Source of the DNA: JASLQO01 sp002327525
Lineage (GTDB): Bacteria > Pseudomonadota > Gammaproteobacteria > Pseudomonadales > Azotimanducaceae
Length of the DNA stretch: 64,000 nucleotides
NCBI GenBank assembly: GCA_030744435.1
Contig: JASLQO010000013.1
Coordinates: 62,001 to 126,000 of the forward strand
Reading direction: 5' to 3'
A program made the position numbers and the translations under genes. Shown here piece after piece: positions 9,301 to 17,681 of this stretch; position 1 is the first letter of the stretch, and every line of letters starts with the position of its first letter. The notes beneath the pieces were generated by a model. It was not told the origin of the DNA. It saw nothing but the letters and a program-made list of their open reading frames with translations, and did not search any database.

Positions 9301-9338
9301 GGGGCTTGTTCATAACGAACTGACCGATGGACTAGGAC

Positions 9339-10892
9339 ATGAGTGATCTGAAGCCAATCAAACGGGCGCTGTTGAGCGTGTCCGATAAAGACGGTATCGC
9401 GGAATTTGGCGCAGCGCTCTGCGAATTCGGCATTGAACTGCTGTCGACTGGTGGCACCTTTCGTGCGCTGGAGGCGGCGGGTGTCCGGGTGACCGAAGTG
9501 TCGCGGTACACGGGCTTTCCGGAAATGATGGATGGTCGGGTCAAGACCCTGCACCCGCATATACACGGGGGCATCCTCGGGAGGCGGGGTAGGGATGATG
9601 CCGTGATGGCGGAACACGGTATCGACGCCATCGACCTCGTGGTGGTCAATCTGTATCCGTTTGCACAAACGGTGGCGCGCGCCGACAGGACCGATGAGAT
9701 GGCGATAGAGAACATCGACATCGGCGGCCCGGCAATGGTGCGCTCAGCGGCCAAAAACCATGCCGACGTGCTGGTGGCAGTTGATCCAGCCGACTACACC
9801 GAGATTACGGCTGCGCTCCGGCAGGGTGGCACCTCATGGTCCCTGCGCCGGGAATACGCGGCCAAAGCATTCAGGCACACGGCGCGTTATGACGCCATGG
9901 TGGCGGCGTATTTTGCGGAAAGTGCAACGGATGTGCTGCCCGGCAGCCTGACGCTGACGTACGACAAGCGCCAGAAAATGCGCTACGGGGAGAATCCTCA
10001 TCAGCAGGCGGCTTTCTACACTGAACCCAATCCCGCGCCTGGCAGCATCGCAGTGGCGACCCAGGCTCAGGGCAAGGCGCTGTCATACAACAATGTGGCG
10101 GATACCGATGCGGCGCTGGAGTGTGTGAAGGTGTTCGACGGGCCGGCCTGTGTGATCGTCAAACACGCCAATCCGTGCGGCGTGGGTGTTGGGCAAGGGG
10201 CTGAAGAGGCATACGAGAAGGCGTTCGCCACGGATCCGACCTCGGCTTTCGGCGGCATTCTCGCTTTCAACAGGGTAGTGGACGCGGATCTGCTCAGTAC
10301 CATTCTCGACCGGCAATTCGTGGAAGTGCTGATCGCTCCGGAGGTGAGTGCTGCCGCCATCGAGGTCGCCAAGCGCAAAAAGAACGTCCGGGTACTCGAA
10401 ACCGGACCGCTCGGAGATGTTGCGCGCGGGCTGGAATTCAAGCGCGTGGGTGGGGGGTTGCTGGTACAAGACGCCGACGAGACCTGCCTGGATGAGTCGA
10501 CCCTGGCGGTGGTGACCCAGCGGCAACCCTCGGCGCAGGAGATGGCGGATCTGTTGTTTGCATGGAAGGTCGCCTGGTTCGTCAAATCGAACGCCATCGT
10601 CTATGCGCGCAACGGGCAGACTATCGGTGTGGGTGCCGGACAGATGGCGCGTGTGACGAGTGCCATAATCGCCGGCCTGAAGGCGGAGGCGGAAGGATTG
10701 ACCGTCGCGGGCTCGGTGATGGCGAGCGACGCGTTTTTTCCATTTCGAGACAGCATCGACTCGGCTGCGAAAGCCGGAATTCAGGCCGTGATTCAGCCGG
10801 GTGGGTCGATGCGTGATAGCGAGGTGATCGAAACGGCCGATGAGCATGGCATGGCGATGGTGTTCACCGGTATCCGCCACTTCAGACACTGA
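9339..10892 (+). CDS. purH: Bifunctional AICAR formyltransferase / IMP cyclohydrolase
   Basis: PurH carries out the last two steps of de novo IMP synthesis. The 517 residues match the family length. The N-terminal IMP cyclohydrolase (MGS-like) domain has ALLSVSDKDGIAEFG, LLSTGGTFRALEAAG and MMDGRVKTLHPHIHGG. The C-terminal AICAR transformylase domain has RYGENPHQQAAFY, the catalytic Lys-His pair in VIVKHANPCGVG, TSAFGGILAFN, and VIQPGGSMRDSEVI near the end. The start is ATG 9339. purD follows after 46 bases, the usual purHD pair. Confidence 0.97.
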   Translation: MSDLKPIKRALLSVSDKDGIAEFGAALCEFGIELLSTGGTFRALEAAGVRVTEVSRYTGFPEMMDGRVKTLHPHIHGGILGRRGRDDAVMAEHGIDAIDLVVVNLYPFAQTVARADRTDEMAIENIDIGGPAMVRSAAKNHADVLVAVDPADYTEITAALRQGGTSWSLRREYAAKAFRHTARYDAMVAAYFAESATDVLPGSLTLTYDKRQKMRYGENPHQQAAFYTEPNPAPGSIAVATQAQGKALSYNNVADTDAALECVKVFDGPACVIVKHANPCGVGVGQGAEEAYEKAFATDPTSAFGGILAFNRVVDADLLSTILDRQFVEVLIAPEVSAAAIEVAKRKKNVRVLETGPLGDVARGLEFKRVGGGLLVQDADETCLDESTLAVVTQRQPSAQEMADLLFAWKVAWFVKSNAIVYARNGQTIGVGAGQMARVTSAIIAGLKAEAEGLTVAGSVMASDAFFPFRDSIDSAAKAGIQAVIQPGGSMRDSEVIETADEHGMAMVFTGIRHFRH

Positions 10893-10938
10893 CGATCCCT
10901 GATGGTTGGGTGAGGGAGCAAACAAACAGGAGGCTGAG

Positions 10939-12249
10939 ATGAACGTTTTGGTCATTGGCTCCGGCGGGCGCGAGCATGCGCTTGCATGGAAGGCGGCTCA
11001 GGGCTCGGGGGTGGATGGGGTGTTCGTCGCGCCTGGCAACGCGGGGACTGCCACCGAGAAGGAGTTGACGAACGTGGGCATCGGTGTGGGTGATTTCGAA
11101 GCCCTGGCGGAATTCGCCGCGCGTAACGAGGTCGGGCTCACCATCGTTGGCCCGGAAGCACCGCTAGTGGACGGGGTGGTGGATTTCTTCGAGCGTCGCG
11201 GGCTGGCATGCTTCGGACCCACGAAAGCGGCCGCACAGCTCGAAGGCTCGAAAGCTTTCACCAAGGACTTCCTGACACGGCACGCCATCCCGACCGCCGA
11301 GTCCGAAACATTCAGCGATCTCGAAGCAGCTCTCGAGTACGTGCACCGGCAAGGCGCGCCAATCGTGATCAAGGCGGATGGTCTTGCGGCGGGTAAGGGC
11401 GTGGTGGTGGCTCACACACTCGCCGAAGCTGAAGCAGCGCTGACCGACATGCTCAGCGGTTCCGTCTTCGGTGAGGCTGGTGAGCGGGTCGTCGTGGAGG
11501 AGTTTCTCGCCGGAGAGGAGGCGAGCTTCATTTGTCTGTGTGACGGTGGCACGGCTGTGCCTTTCGCGAGCTCTCAGGATCACAAGGCCGCACTCGACGG
11601 CGACCGGGGCCTCAACACGGGAGGCATGGGCGCCTATTCACCAGCGCCGGTGGTCACCGATGAAATACATGCACGCATCATGCGCGAGGTCATTGAACCC
11701 ACCGTGGCCGGCATGGCGGCGGAAGGAAATCCATACACGGGATTCCTGTATGCCGGGCTCATGATCATGCCCGATGGCACACCGAAGGTGATCGAGTTCA
11801 ATTGTCGTTTCGGAGATCCCGAGGCTCAGCCGGTGATGATGCGTCTGCGTTCGGATCTGGTGTTGCTGTGTGGACAGGCAATCGGCGGCAAACTCGCGGG
11901 TGTAGAGCTGGCCTGGGATCCGCAGGTTGCGCTCGGTGTGGTGATGGCTGCGGGAGGTTATCCGGGTGGCTATCGAAAGGGTGATGCCATTGACGGGCTC
12001 GATCCGGGACAAGCGCACCCCAAGGTGTTTCATGCCGGAACGAGTCTCAGGGACGGCGAGGTGGTGACGAACGGTGGCCGGGTGCTGTGCGTGGTGGCCC
12101 TAGGACTGAGTGTCGCCGAGGCGCAACGAAGGGCGTATGAGGGTGTGGCCGCGATAACGTGGGAAGACTGTTATTACCGCACCGACATAGGGTATCGGGC
12201 CGTCGCGCGCGAGGAGGCTGCTGAAGAGGCGGGCGGACAGACGCGCTGA
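10939..12249 (+). CDS. purD: Phosphoribosylamine-glycine ligase
   Basis: PurD (GAR synthetase) joins glycine to phosphoribosylamine with ATP, the second step of purine synthesis. The 436 residues show the ATP-grasp fold: N-terminal MNVLVIGSGGREHALAWK, KADGLAAGKGVVVA (about residues 145-158), SSQDHKAALDGDRGLNTGGMGA with the conserved GDRGLNTGGMG signature, and EFNCRFGDPEAQPVM. I chose the ATG at 10939 because a strong ACAGGAGGCTGAG ribosome-binding site precedes it. It follows purH on the same strand. Confidence 0.97.
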   Translation: MNVLVIGSGGREHALAWKAAQGSGVDGVFVAPGNAGTATEKELTNVGIGVGDFEALAEFAARNEVGLTIVGPEAPLVDGVVDFFERRGLACFGPTKAAAQLEGSKAFTKDFLTRHAIPTAESETFSDLEAALEYVHRQGAPIVIKADGLAAGKGVVVAHTLAEAEAALTDMLSGSVFGEAGERVVVEEFLAGEEASFICLCDGGTAVPFASSQDHKAALDGDRGLNTGGMGAYSPAPVVTDEIHARIMREVIEPTVAGMAAEGNPYTGFLYAGLMIMPDGTPKVIEFNCRFGDPEAQPVMMRLRSDLVLLCGQAIGGKLAGVELAWDPQVALGVVMAAGGYPGGYRKGDAIDGLDPGQAHPKVFHAGTSLRDGEVVTNGGRVLCVVALGLSVAEAQRRAYEGVAAITWEDCYYRTDIGYRAVAREEAAEEAGGQTR

Positions 12250-12296
12250 CGTCTTACCGGGGTGCGGGGGGATGACTGCTGGGAGGCGGTTCGGGT

Positions 12297-13274
12297 GTGC
12301 GCCACGCTTCGCGCATGCTGGAAAAACAACTGCGCCGATTCGAGCCGTTCCGGGAAATGTCCTCGTCAGAACTCAACACAGTCGCACGGCATGCGCAGGT
12401 TCTGCAGATGCCCGCACAAAGATGGCTCGTGCGACCCGGACGGCAACTGAACGGTAGCTATTTCCTGTTGCGGGGCAAGCTGTCCTGTTATTCGCTCGAC
12501 CGCCGCGTGCACTGTGGGGCGCGTGCTGCCGAGCGTGCGGTGTACCCCGGGGCGCTCGGCATCAAGACCCGTACCGCAGCACAATTACTCTGGGTGGATA
12601 CTGCACCGCTTTCGTTCCTGCTCGGTGTCCACAAGGAGCCGATTGGGCTGGACATTCGACTCGAAGCCTGGGAGCGGCGCTTTCTGGCCGCCCCGGGCTT
12701 GAAAAACATGCAGCCGGCTAGCTGGCAGCGGTTCTTCGCTCAGTTCGAGGAGCAACTGGTGTGGGAAGGGGCGGACGTCGTGCGCTACGGAGATGAGGCG
12801 GCACATTTTTTCGTGCTGAAAAGCGGCTTTGCGAACGTACACAGATCAGGACGCAGGCTGGCAGGCCTGGCCGCGGGAGACTTCTTTGGGGAGGATGCGC
12901 TGGTACTCGGCGCTCGCCGCAACGCGACCATTACGATGGAGCAGGATGGCGTGGTGCTGCGCCTGCCGAAAGACGCGTTTCTCGATGCGCTCGGCGGTGA
13001 GATCGTGCGGGTGGTCGTGACCCCGGGCAAAGGACGTCTGCTGAACGTTGCGAACTATGCAGAGACTGGTGTCGGCGCAGAGCAATGCGCACTGGCGCTC
13101 GGACGGTTGCGCGAGAGCATTCCCGGTCTCGATCGGGGGGCCACGTACTATGTGACTGGCGGGCGTGTGGTGGAACGCGTGCTGGCCAGTTTCATCCTCG
13201 AGCAGCGCGGCATCGAGGCGTACTGTGTGGATGCCTCAAGCGGGGACGGTACGCCCGTCGGCCCAGGTGCATAG
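12297..13274 (+). CDS. Cyclic nucleotide-binding domain protein with degenerate rhodanese-like C-terminus
   Basis: A 325-residue cytoplasmic protein. It appears to hold two cNMP-binding-like (cupin) domains, at about residues 15-95 and 125-235. Only the second is well preserved, with GDEAAHFFVLKSGFANV and GLAAGDFFGEDALVLGARRNATI. The last 80 residues (LRESIPGLDRG, YYVTGGRVVERVLASFILEQ, GIEAYCVD) follow the pattern of a rhodanese domain. The catalytic-loop cysteine is absent: YYVTGGRV stands where a C-x5-R loop would be, so it should be inactive as a sulfurtransferase. The start is GTG at 12297 behind GGGAGG; ATG 12315 is an alternative. Its target is unknown. The gene tail overlaps a small ORF on the other strand. 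Confidence 0.7.
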   Translation: MRHASRMLEKQLRRFEPFREMSSSELNTVARHAQVLQMPAQRWLVRPGRQLNGSYFLLRGKLSCYSLDRRVHCGARAAERAVYPGALGIKTRTAAQLLWVDTAPLSFLLGVHKEPIGLDIRLEAWERRFLAAPGLKNMQPASWQRFFAQFEEQLVWEGADVVRYGDEAAHFFVLKSGFANVHRSGRRLAGLAAGDFFGEDALVLGARRNATITMEQDGVVLRLPKDAFLDALGGEIVRVVVTPGKGRLLNVANYAETGVGAEQCALALGRLRESIPGLDRGATYYVTGGRVVERVLASFILEQRGIEAYCVDASSGDGTPVGPGA

Positions 13275-13364
13275 GGCGCTGATGCTCTCGGCTCGCAACA
13301 CTGACATCGGGTAGGTGCGATTGATCGCGTCGAGGATGCTACCCAGATCCTCGGTGTCCACCAT
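13236..13364 (-). CDS. Possible 42-residue small protein
   Basis: A short open frame on the minus strand, MVDTEDLGSILDAINRTYPM at the N-terminus and SALCTWADGRTVPA at the end. Its third codon positions are almost all G or C, as in the real genes around it, and it fills an otherwise empty stretch between two plus-strand genes. It begins with ATG at 13364, directly downstream of an in-frame TAA, and overlaps the 3' end of the cNMP-binding gene by 39 bases tail to tail. The ribosome-binding site is weak (CGGAAAT). I do not recognise a family; the frame statistics are the only support. Confidence 0.4.
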   Translation of the reverse strand: MVDTEDLGSILDAINRTYPMSVLRAESISALCTWADGRTVPA

Positions 13365-13479
13365 ACTCAGATTTCCGTGTTATCTGCGCTAGTGGGCCGC
13401 GGGCGGTATGATATCGGAGCCTGTCCGGGATACGACAACCCGGATGATAATCAATTGCCGAGCGGGACGAAGAATCGAC

Positions 13480-13827
13480 ATGAGTGACCCGGATTGTATC
13501 TTCTGTAAGGTCGTACGCCGCGAACTGCCTTCAGAAATCGTGTTCGAAAACGATGAGCTGATCGCATTCAACGACATCGGGGCTCAGGCTCCCACGCATC
13601 TGCTGATCATTCCAAAAACCCACATCGCGACCCTGAACGATCTGGGAGCGGAGCACGCGGATCTGGTAGGTCGAATGGTTCTCAAGGCGCGCGACCTTGC
13701 CGCCGAGCGCGGTATCGATGACGACGGCTACCGCCTGGTGGCTAACTGCAACGCCCACGGAGGGCAGACGGTGTACCACATACATCTGCACCTCCTGGGT
13801 GGGCGTCAGCTAAAAGCTCTCGGTTGA
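13480..13827 (+). CDS. HIT family (histidine triad) nucleotide-binding protein
   Basis: A 115-residue HINT-type protein, probably a purine nucleoside phosphoramidase. It has the N-terminal CIFCKVVRRELPSEIVFE (CxxC zinc pair) and the histidine triad QTVYHIHLHLLGG, with His100, His102 and His104. The start is the ATG at 13480 (MSDPDCIFCK), although the frame is open further upstream. coq7 follows 21 bases later on the same strand. As I recall, HIT, coq7 and the OsmC gene are also neighbours of vfr in Pseudomonas. Confidence 0.93.
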   Translation: MSDPDCIFCKVVRRELPSEIVFENDELIAFNDIGAQAPTHLLIIPKTHIATLNDLGAEHADLVGRMVLKARDLAAERGIDDDGYRLVANCNAHGGQTVYHIHLHLLGGRQLKALG

Positions 13828-13848
13828 GCTGGTGAGGGCACAGCGGTA

Positions 13849-14475
13849 ATGAGCATCTTTGACGAGTTGATTGGCGGCTTCGACCGCGCATTGCGCACGC
13901 TGACGAATACGCACGAGGCGGCGCGGCGCAATCCCGGGGAAGAAGTCGCCGAAGTGGACCTCAGCGATGAGGAACGCGCGCATGCCGCCGGGCTCATGCG
14001 CGTGAATTACACCGGTGAGATCTGCGCACAGGCGCTTTACGAAGGCCAGGCGGCGACGGCGCGGGATTCAACGGTGCGCAATAGGCTGCTGACAGCGGCG
14101 GAGAAGGAAGCGGACCATCTCGCGTGGTGCAGCGAACGCCTGGATGAGCTCGACTCGAGGCCCAGTGTTCTGAATCCTCTTTTCTATGCAGCATCCTATG
14201 CGCTCGGCGTCGCCACCGGTCTTGCCGGTGACAAAATCAGCCTGGGCATGGTGGAAGCCACCGAGGACAGGGTGTGCGCGCACCTGGAGAATCACCTCGA
14301 CGCACTGCCGGCAACGGATGAGCGAAGCCGTGCCATCGTCACGCAAATGTACGAAGACGAGGCGCGCCATGGCGCGGAGGCCCTGGCCGCCGGTGGTGAG
14401 GAGTTTCCGGAACGCGTTAAGGAAATTATGGCGGTGATGTCCAGACTGATGACGGAGACGACCTACCGCGTTTGA
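13849..14475 (+). CDS. coq7: Demethoxyubiquinone hydroxylase Coq7
   Basis: A di-iron membrane-associated monooxygenase that makes the penultimate intermediate of ubiquinone by hydroxylating demethoxyubiquinone. The 208 residues contain the repeated carboxylate/histidine di-iron ligand motifs: NYTGEICAQALYEGQ, EKEADHLAWCSERL, EATEDRVCAHLENHL and YEDEARHGAEAL. The start is ATG 13849, probably co-transcribed with the HIT gene. It shows that the organism makes ubiquinone. It converges on the OsmC gene. Confidence 0.95.
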   Translation: MSIFDELIGGFDRALRTLTNTHEAARRNPGEEVAEVDLSDEERAHAAGLMRVNYTGEICAQALYEGQAATARDSTVRNRLLTAAEKEADHLAWCSERLDELDSRPSVLNPLFYAASYALGVATGLAGDKISLGMVEATEDRVCAHLENHLDALPATDERSRAIVTQMYEDEARHGAEALAAGGEEFPERVKEIMAVMSRLMTETTYRV

Positions 14476-14499
14476 AGCCCGTGTTGGGAGCCGTGGGTG

Positions 14500-14928
14500 C
14501 TACGCGTCCTGTGCTTCGATGATCTCCCAGTCGTGCGTAATCACCACGCCGCCGCGTTCCAGCATGATGGATGCGGAGCAGTAGCGTCTGGCGGTCAGGT
14601 CGACAGCGCGCTCCACCTTCTTCTCGTCGATGTTTGTGCCGGTGATGAGAAAGTGCAGATGGATGGTCTCGAATACAGCGGGGATCTCCTCGGCCCTCTG
14701 CGCGGTGATCTCGGTCACGCAATCGGTGACGTCCTGTCTCGATTTCTCGAGTATACGAATGATGTCGACGGAAGTGCATCCGCCGAGGCCGATGAGAACC
14801 AGTTCCATTGGCCGCAACCCCTTGTTCTCGCCCCCGTCGTCAGGGGGGCCGTCTATGATTACGCTGTGTCCGGAGTCGGCCGTGGCCTCGAAGCTGACCT
14901 TGTCGGTCCATTGTATTTTTGCGTGCAT
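14500..14928 (-). CDS. OsmC family peroxiredoxin-like protein
   Basis: A 142-residue OsmC/Ohr-fold protein. The family's two reactive cysteines are present in LIGLGGCTSVD (Cys51) and ARRYCSASIM (Cys117), so organic or fatty-acid hydroperoxide reduction is likely. It resembles the YhfA-like branch more than Ohr, because the Ohr-type N-terminus is missing. The start is ATG 14928. It is divergent from crp with a 174-base gap that must hold both promoters, and convergent with coq7. Confidence 0.88.
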   Translation of the reverse strand: MHAKIQWTDKVSFEATADSGHSVIIDGPPDDGGENKGLRPMELVLIGLGGCTSVDIIRILEKSRQDVTDCVTEITAQRAEEIPAVFETIHLHFLITGTNIDEKKVERAVDLTARRYCSASIMLERGGVVITHDWEIIEAQDA

Positions 14929-15102
14929 GACTACAGTTTCGCAGTACCAATTTCCAAAATCGTGACTATTTCATGTGGCGTGGCGTGGCGAATGACCATT
15001 CATACTGTAAAAAAGCACCATTTGTCGACTAGTTCTCGTTTGTCCAAAACACGCTATGCAAGTATTCGCTCCACGCAAGGTGTTACGAAGGAGCGCAACA
15101 AA

Positions 15103-15792
15103 ATGCTTGCAGCAAAGAGTACAACCATGGGCATGAGTGCAAAGCGGCCCCTGATGGCGAAAGGCTTTCAGATGAACGATGCTCAGACGCACCTCGATGC
15201 GTTCCTGGCCGCCGCCCACCGACGAAAATATCCGGCCAAGAGTACCCTGATCTACGCCGGAGACAAGAGCGATTCGATCTACTACATCCTAAAAGGCTCG
15301 GTCACGGTGCTGGTGGAAGAAGAATCCGGCCGGGAGATTATCGTCTCCTATCTCAACAAGGGCGACTTTTTCGGTGAGATGCCGCTTTTTTCGGAAAAAG
15401 TACCCCGTTCAGCCTGGGTGAAGGCGAAGACCGAGTGTGAGGTTGCAGAGCTCTCGTACGGCAAGTTCAAGGAACTCGCTAACAAACACACGGATTTATT
15501 GTATGCAGTGGGACGGCAGATGGCAGATCGCCTCAGCCGCACCACGCAAAAGGTGAGTGATCTGGCGTTTCTAGACGTTACCGGGCGGGTAGCAAGGACG
15601 TTGCTTGAACTCACCAAACAACCCGATGCCATGACACATCCGGACGGGATGCAGATTAAGATCACCCGTCAGGAGATCGGCCGTATCGTGGGTTGCTCAA
15701 GGGAAATGGTCGGGCGCGTTCTCAAAACCCTCGTCGAACAAGGACTGGTTTCGGCGAAGGGTAAAACCATGGTGGTTTTCGGAACGCGTTGA
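15103..15792 (+). CDS. crp: cAMP receptor protein (Crp/Vfr)
   Basis: A global transcription regulator. The 229 residues align with E. coli CRP and Pseudomonas Vfr. The N-terminal cAMP-binding domain has the phosphate-binding cassette FFGEMPLFSEKVPRSAWV with Arg-Ser. The dimer helix LSRTTQKVSDLAFLDVTGRV comes next. The C-terminal helix-turn-helix ITRQEIGRIVGCSREMVGRV holds the DNA-contacting Arg-Glu pair. The start is ATG 15103 because AAGGAG lies eight bases upstream; the frame stays open far upstream, but that part is antisense to the OsmC gene. A strong hairpin terminator follows. The order crp next to trpC is the Pseudomonas vfr-trpC arrangement. Confidence 0.95.
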   Translation: MLAAKSTTMGMSAKRPLMAKGFQMNDAQTHLDAFLAAAHRRKYPAKSTLIYAGDKSDSIYYILKGSVTVLVEEESGREIIVSYLNKGDFFGEMPLFSEKVPRSAWVKAKTECEVAELSYGKFKELANKHTDLLYAVGRQMADRLSRTTQKVSDLAFLDVTGRVARTLLELTKQPDAMTHPDGMQIKITRQEIGRIVGCSREMVGRVLKTLVEQGLVSAKGKTMVVFGTR

Positions 15793-15837
15793 GACAGCCC
15801 CCGTGACGTTGTTGCGGGATTTCCAAGGAAGTGAATG

Positions 15838-15867
15838 GAAAACGGGTCGCATTAGCGATCCGTTTTC
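15838..15867. terminator. Bidirectional hairpin terminator between crp and trpC
   Basis: A 13-base stem GAAAACGGGTCGC / GCGATCCGTTTTC with an ATTA loop and one G-T pair. Its A-rich foot and T-rich foot serve the two convergent genes, crp (+) and trpC (-). Confidence 0.75.
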
Positions 15868-15878
15868 GTATGGGCGAA

Positions 15879-16661
15879 TCAGAAAAAGAGCCGTCTTAAC
15901 TCAGCCCCCGGGTCCTCGGCGCGCATGAAAGCCTCGCCTACGAGATAAGCGCGAATACCCGCATTGGCCAGCCGCTTCACGTCATCGCGAGTATGTATTC
16001 CGCTCTCCGTGACCACCAACACTCCGTCTGGTATCTCCCTACACAGTGACAGGGTGGTGTCTAGTCTGGTCTCGAATGTCTTCAGGTCGCGGTTGTTGAT
16101 GCCGATCATGGCGGGGTTGAGGGACAATGCGGCTTGCAGTTCGACTCGATCGTGTACCTCGATGAGGACATCCAGCCCCAGCCCCCGTGCCGTACCGTGG
16201 AGCACGGTCAGTTGCATGATGTCGAAGGCCGCCGCGATCAGCAAAACGCAATCGGCACCCAGGGCCCGCGCTTCGAACAGCTGGTATTGGTCCGTGATGA
16301 ATTCCTTGCGAAGCACGGGCAGCGAACAAGCTGCGCGCGCTTCCACGAGGTCGTTATCATGCCCCTGGAAGTACTTCTCGTCAGTCAGTACTGATAAACA
16401 GGCGGCGCCGCTGGTCTGGTAGCTCGCAGCGATCGCGGCCGGTTCGAAATCGCTGCGAATGAGGCCCTTGCTTGGAGATGCTTTCTTTACCTCCGCGATC
16501 ACGGCAGAGCCCTTGCTTGCCGCGTGCTGCAACGCTTTTACGAAACCCCTTGCAGGTGGCATCGCTTCGGCCGAGACGCGCAGATCCGCCTCGGATCTGC
16601 GCCGCCTGCGTTGCTCGACCTCTGCACGCTTGTGCGCCATGATTTCGTCGAGGATGGTCAT
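15879..16661 (-). CDS. trpC: Indole-3-glycerol phosphate synthase
   Basis: The fourth step of tryptophan synthesis, closing the indole ring of CdRP. The 260 residues are a TIM barrel with the family signatures: ILDEIMAHKRAEVEQR at the N-terminus, AVIAEVKKASPSKGLIR with the catalytic Lys, SVLTDEKYFQG, RKEFITDQYQ, IGINNRDLKTFE and VTESGIHTRDDV. Its start (ATG 16661) overlaps the trpD stop by four bases (ATGA), so it is translated from the trpGDC operon. It is monofunctional; no TrpF domain is fused. Confidence 0.97.
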   Translation of the reverse strand: MTILDEIMAHKRAEVEQRRRRRSEADLRVSAEAMPPARGFVKALQHAASKGSAVIAEVKKASPSKGLIRSDFEPAAIAASYQTSGAACLSVLTDEKYFQGHDNDLVEARAACSLPVLRKEFITDQYQLFEARALGADCVLLIAAAFDIMQLTVLHGTARGLGLDVLIEVHDRVELQAALSLNPAMIGINNRDLKTFETRLDTTLSLCREIPDGVLVVTESGIHTRDDVKRLANAGIRAYLVGEAFMRAEDPGAELRRLFF

Positions 16662-17680
16662 GCCTCAGCCATCAGAGCAGAGACGCGTGCCAGTTCCTTT
16701 AGTCGTTCCTCGGCGAGTCCCGAGGCAATGGCATCCTGAGCCATCATCACTCCGTTGGCGAGACTGGTGGCCACACCAGAGACGTAGATGGCTGCACCTG
16801 CGTTCAGCGCGACGATCTCCGCCGCTGGTGAGTTTGGCCTCGTCAGCGCCTGCTTCATCAGGTTGAGCGAGGTGTCGGCATCGGTTGCACGCAATTCATC
16901 GACCGGCGTGGTGGTCAGTCCCACATCCTCGGGAACAAGCTCATAGTGCTCTATCTGGCCGAGCTGCAACTCCACGACACTGCTGGGTCCGTCCAGCGAC
17001 AGTTCGTCTAGACCGCGGCTGTGTACCACCATGACGTGCTCGGAGCCGAGCCGTTGCAGCACTTCCGCCATGGTGCGCTGCCAGTCGGCGCTGAAAACGC
17101 CGAGCACCTGACGTTTGGTGCCCGCCGGGTTCGTCATGGGTCCCAGCACATTCATCATGGTGCGAAAACCGATCTCCTGACGCACAGAAGCCGCGTGGCG
17201 CATGGCGCGGTGATGTGCCTGGGCAAACAGGAAACCAACCCCCACTTCACGGATGCAATGCGCAATCTGATCGGGGGTGAGCTGGATGTTCACGCCGGCT
17301 GCTTCCAGTACGTCTGCACTGCCGCTGAAGCTGGTCATCTTGCGATTGCCGTGTTTGGCGACGCTGGCGCCGGCCGCTGCGACAACGAACGCGGCGGCGG
17401 TCGAGATGTTGAACAACTTAATACCGCTGCCTCCGGTGCCGCAAGTGTCCACGAGGTGTGGTGCATCCACTTCTACCTTGGTAGAGAGCGTGCGCATGGC
17501 CTGGGTCGCACCCGCCAGTTCGGCCGCCGTCTCGCCCTTCATACGCAGAGCAGTGAGGAGTGCCGCGATCTGCGTTGGGCTCGCCTCACCGGACATTACG
17601 AGGTGGAAAGTCGCGCGCGCCTGTTCCTGTTCGAGATCACGGCCTTCCACCAGGTGCGCCAGTGCTTCTTTTAGATCCAC
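16658..17680 (-). CDS. trpD: Anthranilate phosphoribosyltransferase
   Basis: TrpD transfers phosphoribosyl from PRPP to anthranilate. The 340 residues carry the glycine-rich PRPP site DTCGTGGSGIKLFNIST (about residues 79-95), KHGNRKMTSFSGSADVLEAAG, and FAQAHHRAMRHAASVRQEIG. The start is GTG 17680, one base after the trpG stop, so coupling is tight. Length and motifs are normal. Confidence 0.97.
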   Translation of the reverse strand: MDLKEALAHLVEGRDLEQEQARATFHLVMSGEASPTQIAALLTALRMKGETAAELAGATQAMRTLSTKVEVDAPHLVDTCGTGGSGIKLFNISTAAAFVVAAAGASVAKHGNRKMTSFSGSADVLEAAGVNIQLTPDQIAHCIREVGVGFLFAQAHHRAMRHAASVRQEIGFRTMMNVLGPMTNPAGTKRQVLGVFSADWQRTMAEVLQRLGSEHVMVVHSRGLDELSLDGPSSVVELQLGQIEHYELVPEDVGLTTTPVDELRATDADTSLNLMKQALTRPNSPAAEIVALNAGAAIYVSGVATSLANGVMMAQDAIASGLAEERLKELARVSALMAEA

Positions 17681-17681
17681 G

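Noticed and set aside
14497..15102. Plus-strand open frame running into crp from 14497
   Set aside because: It is antisense to the OsmC gene. The crp ATG at 15103 has a good AAGGAG site and the homology begins there.
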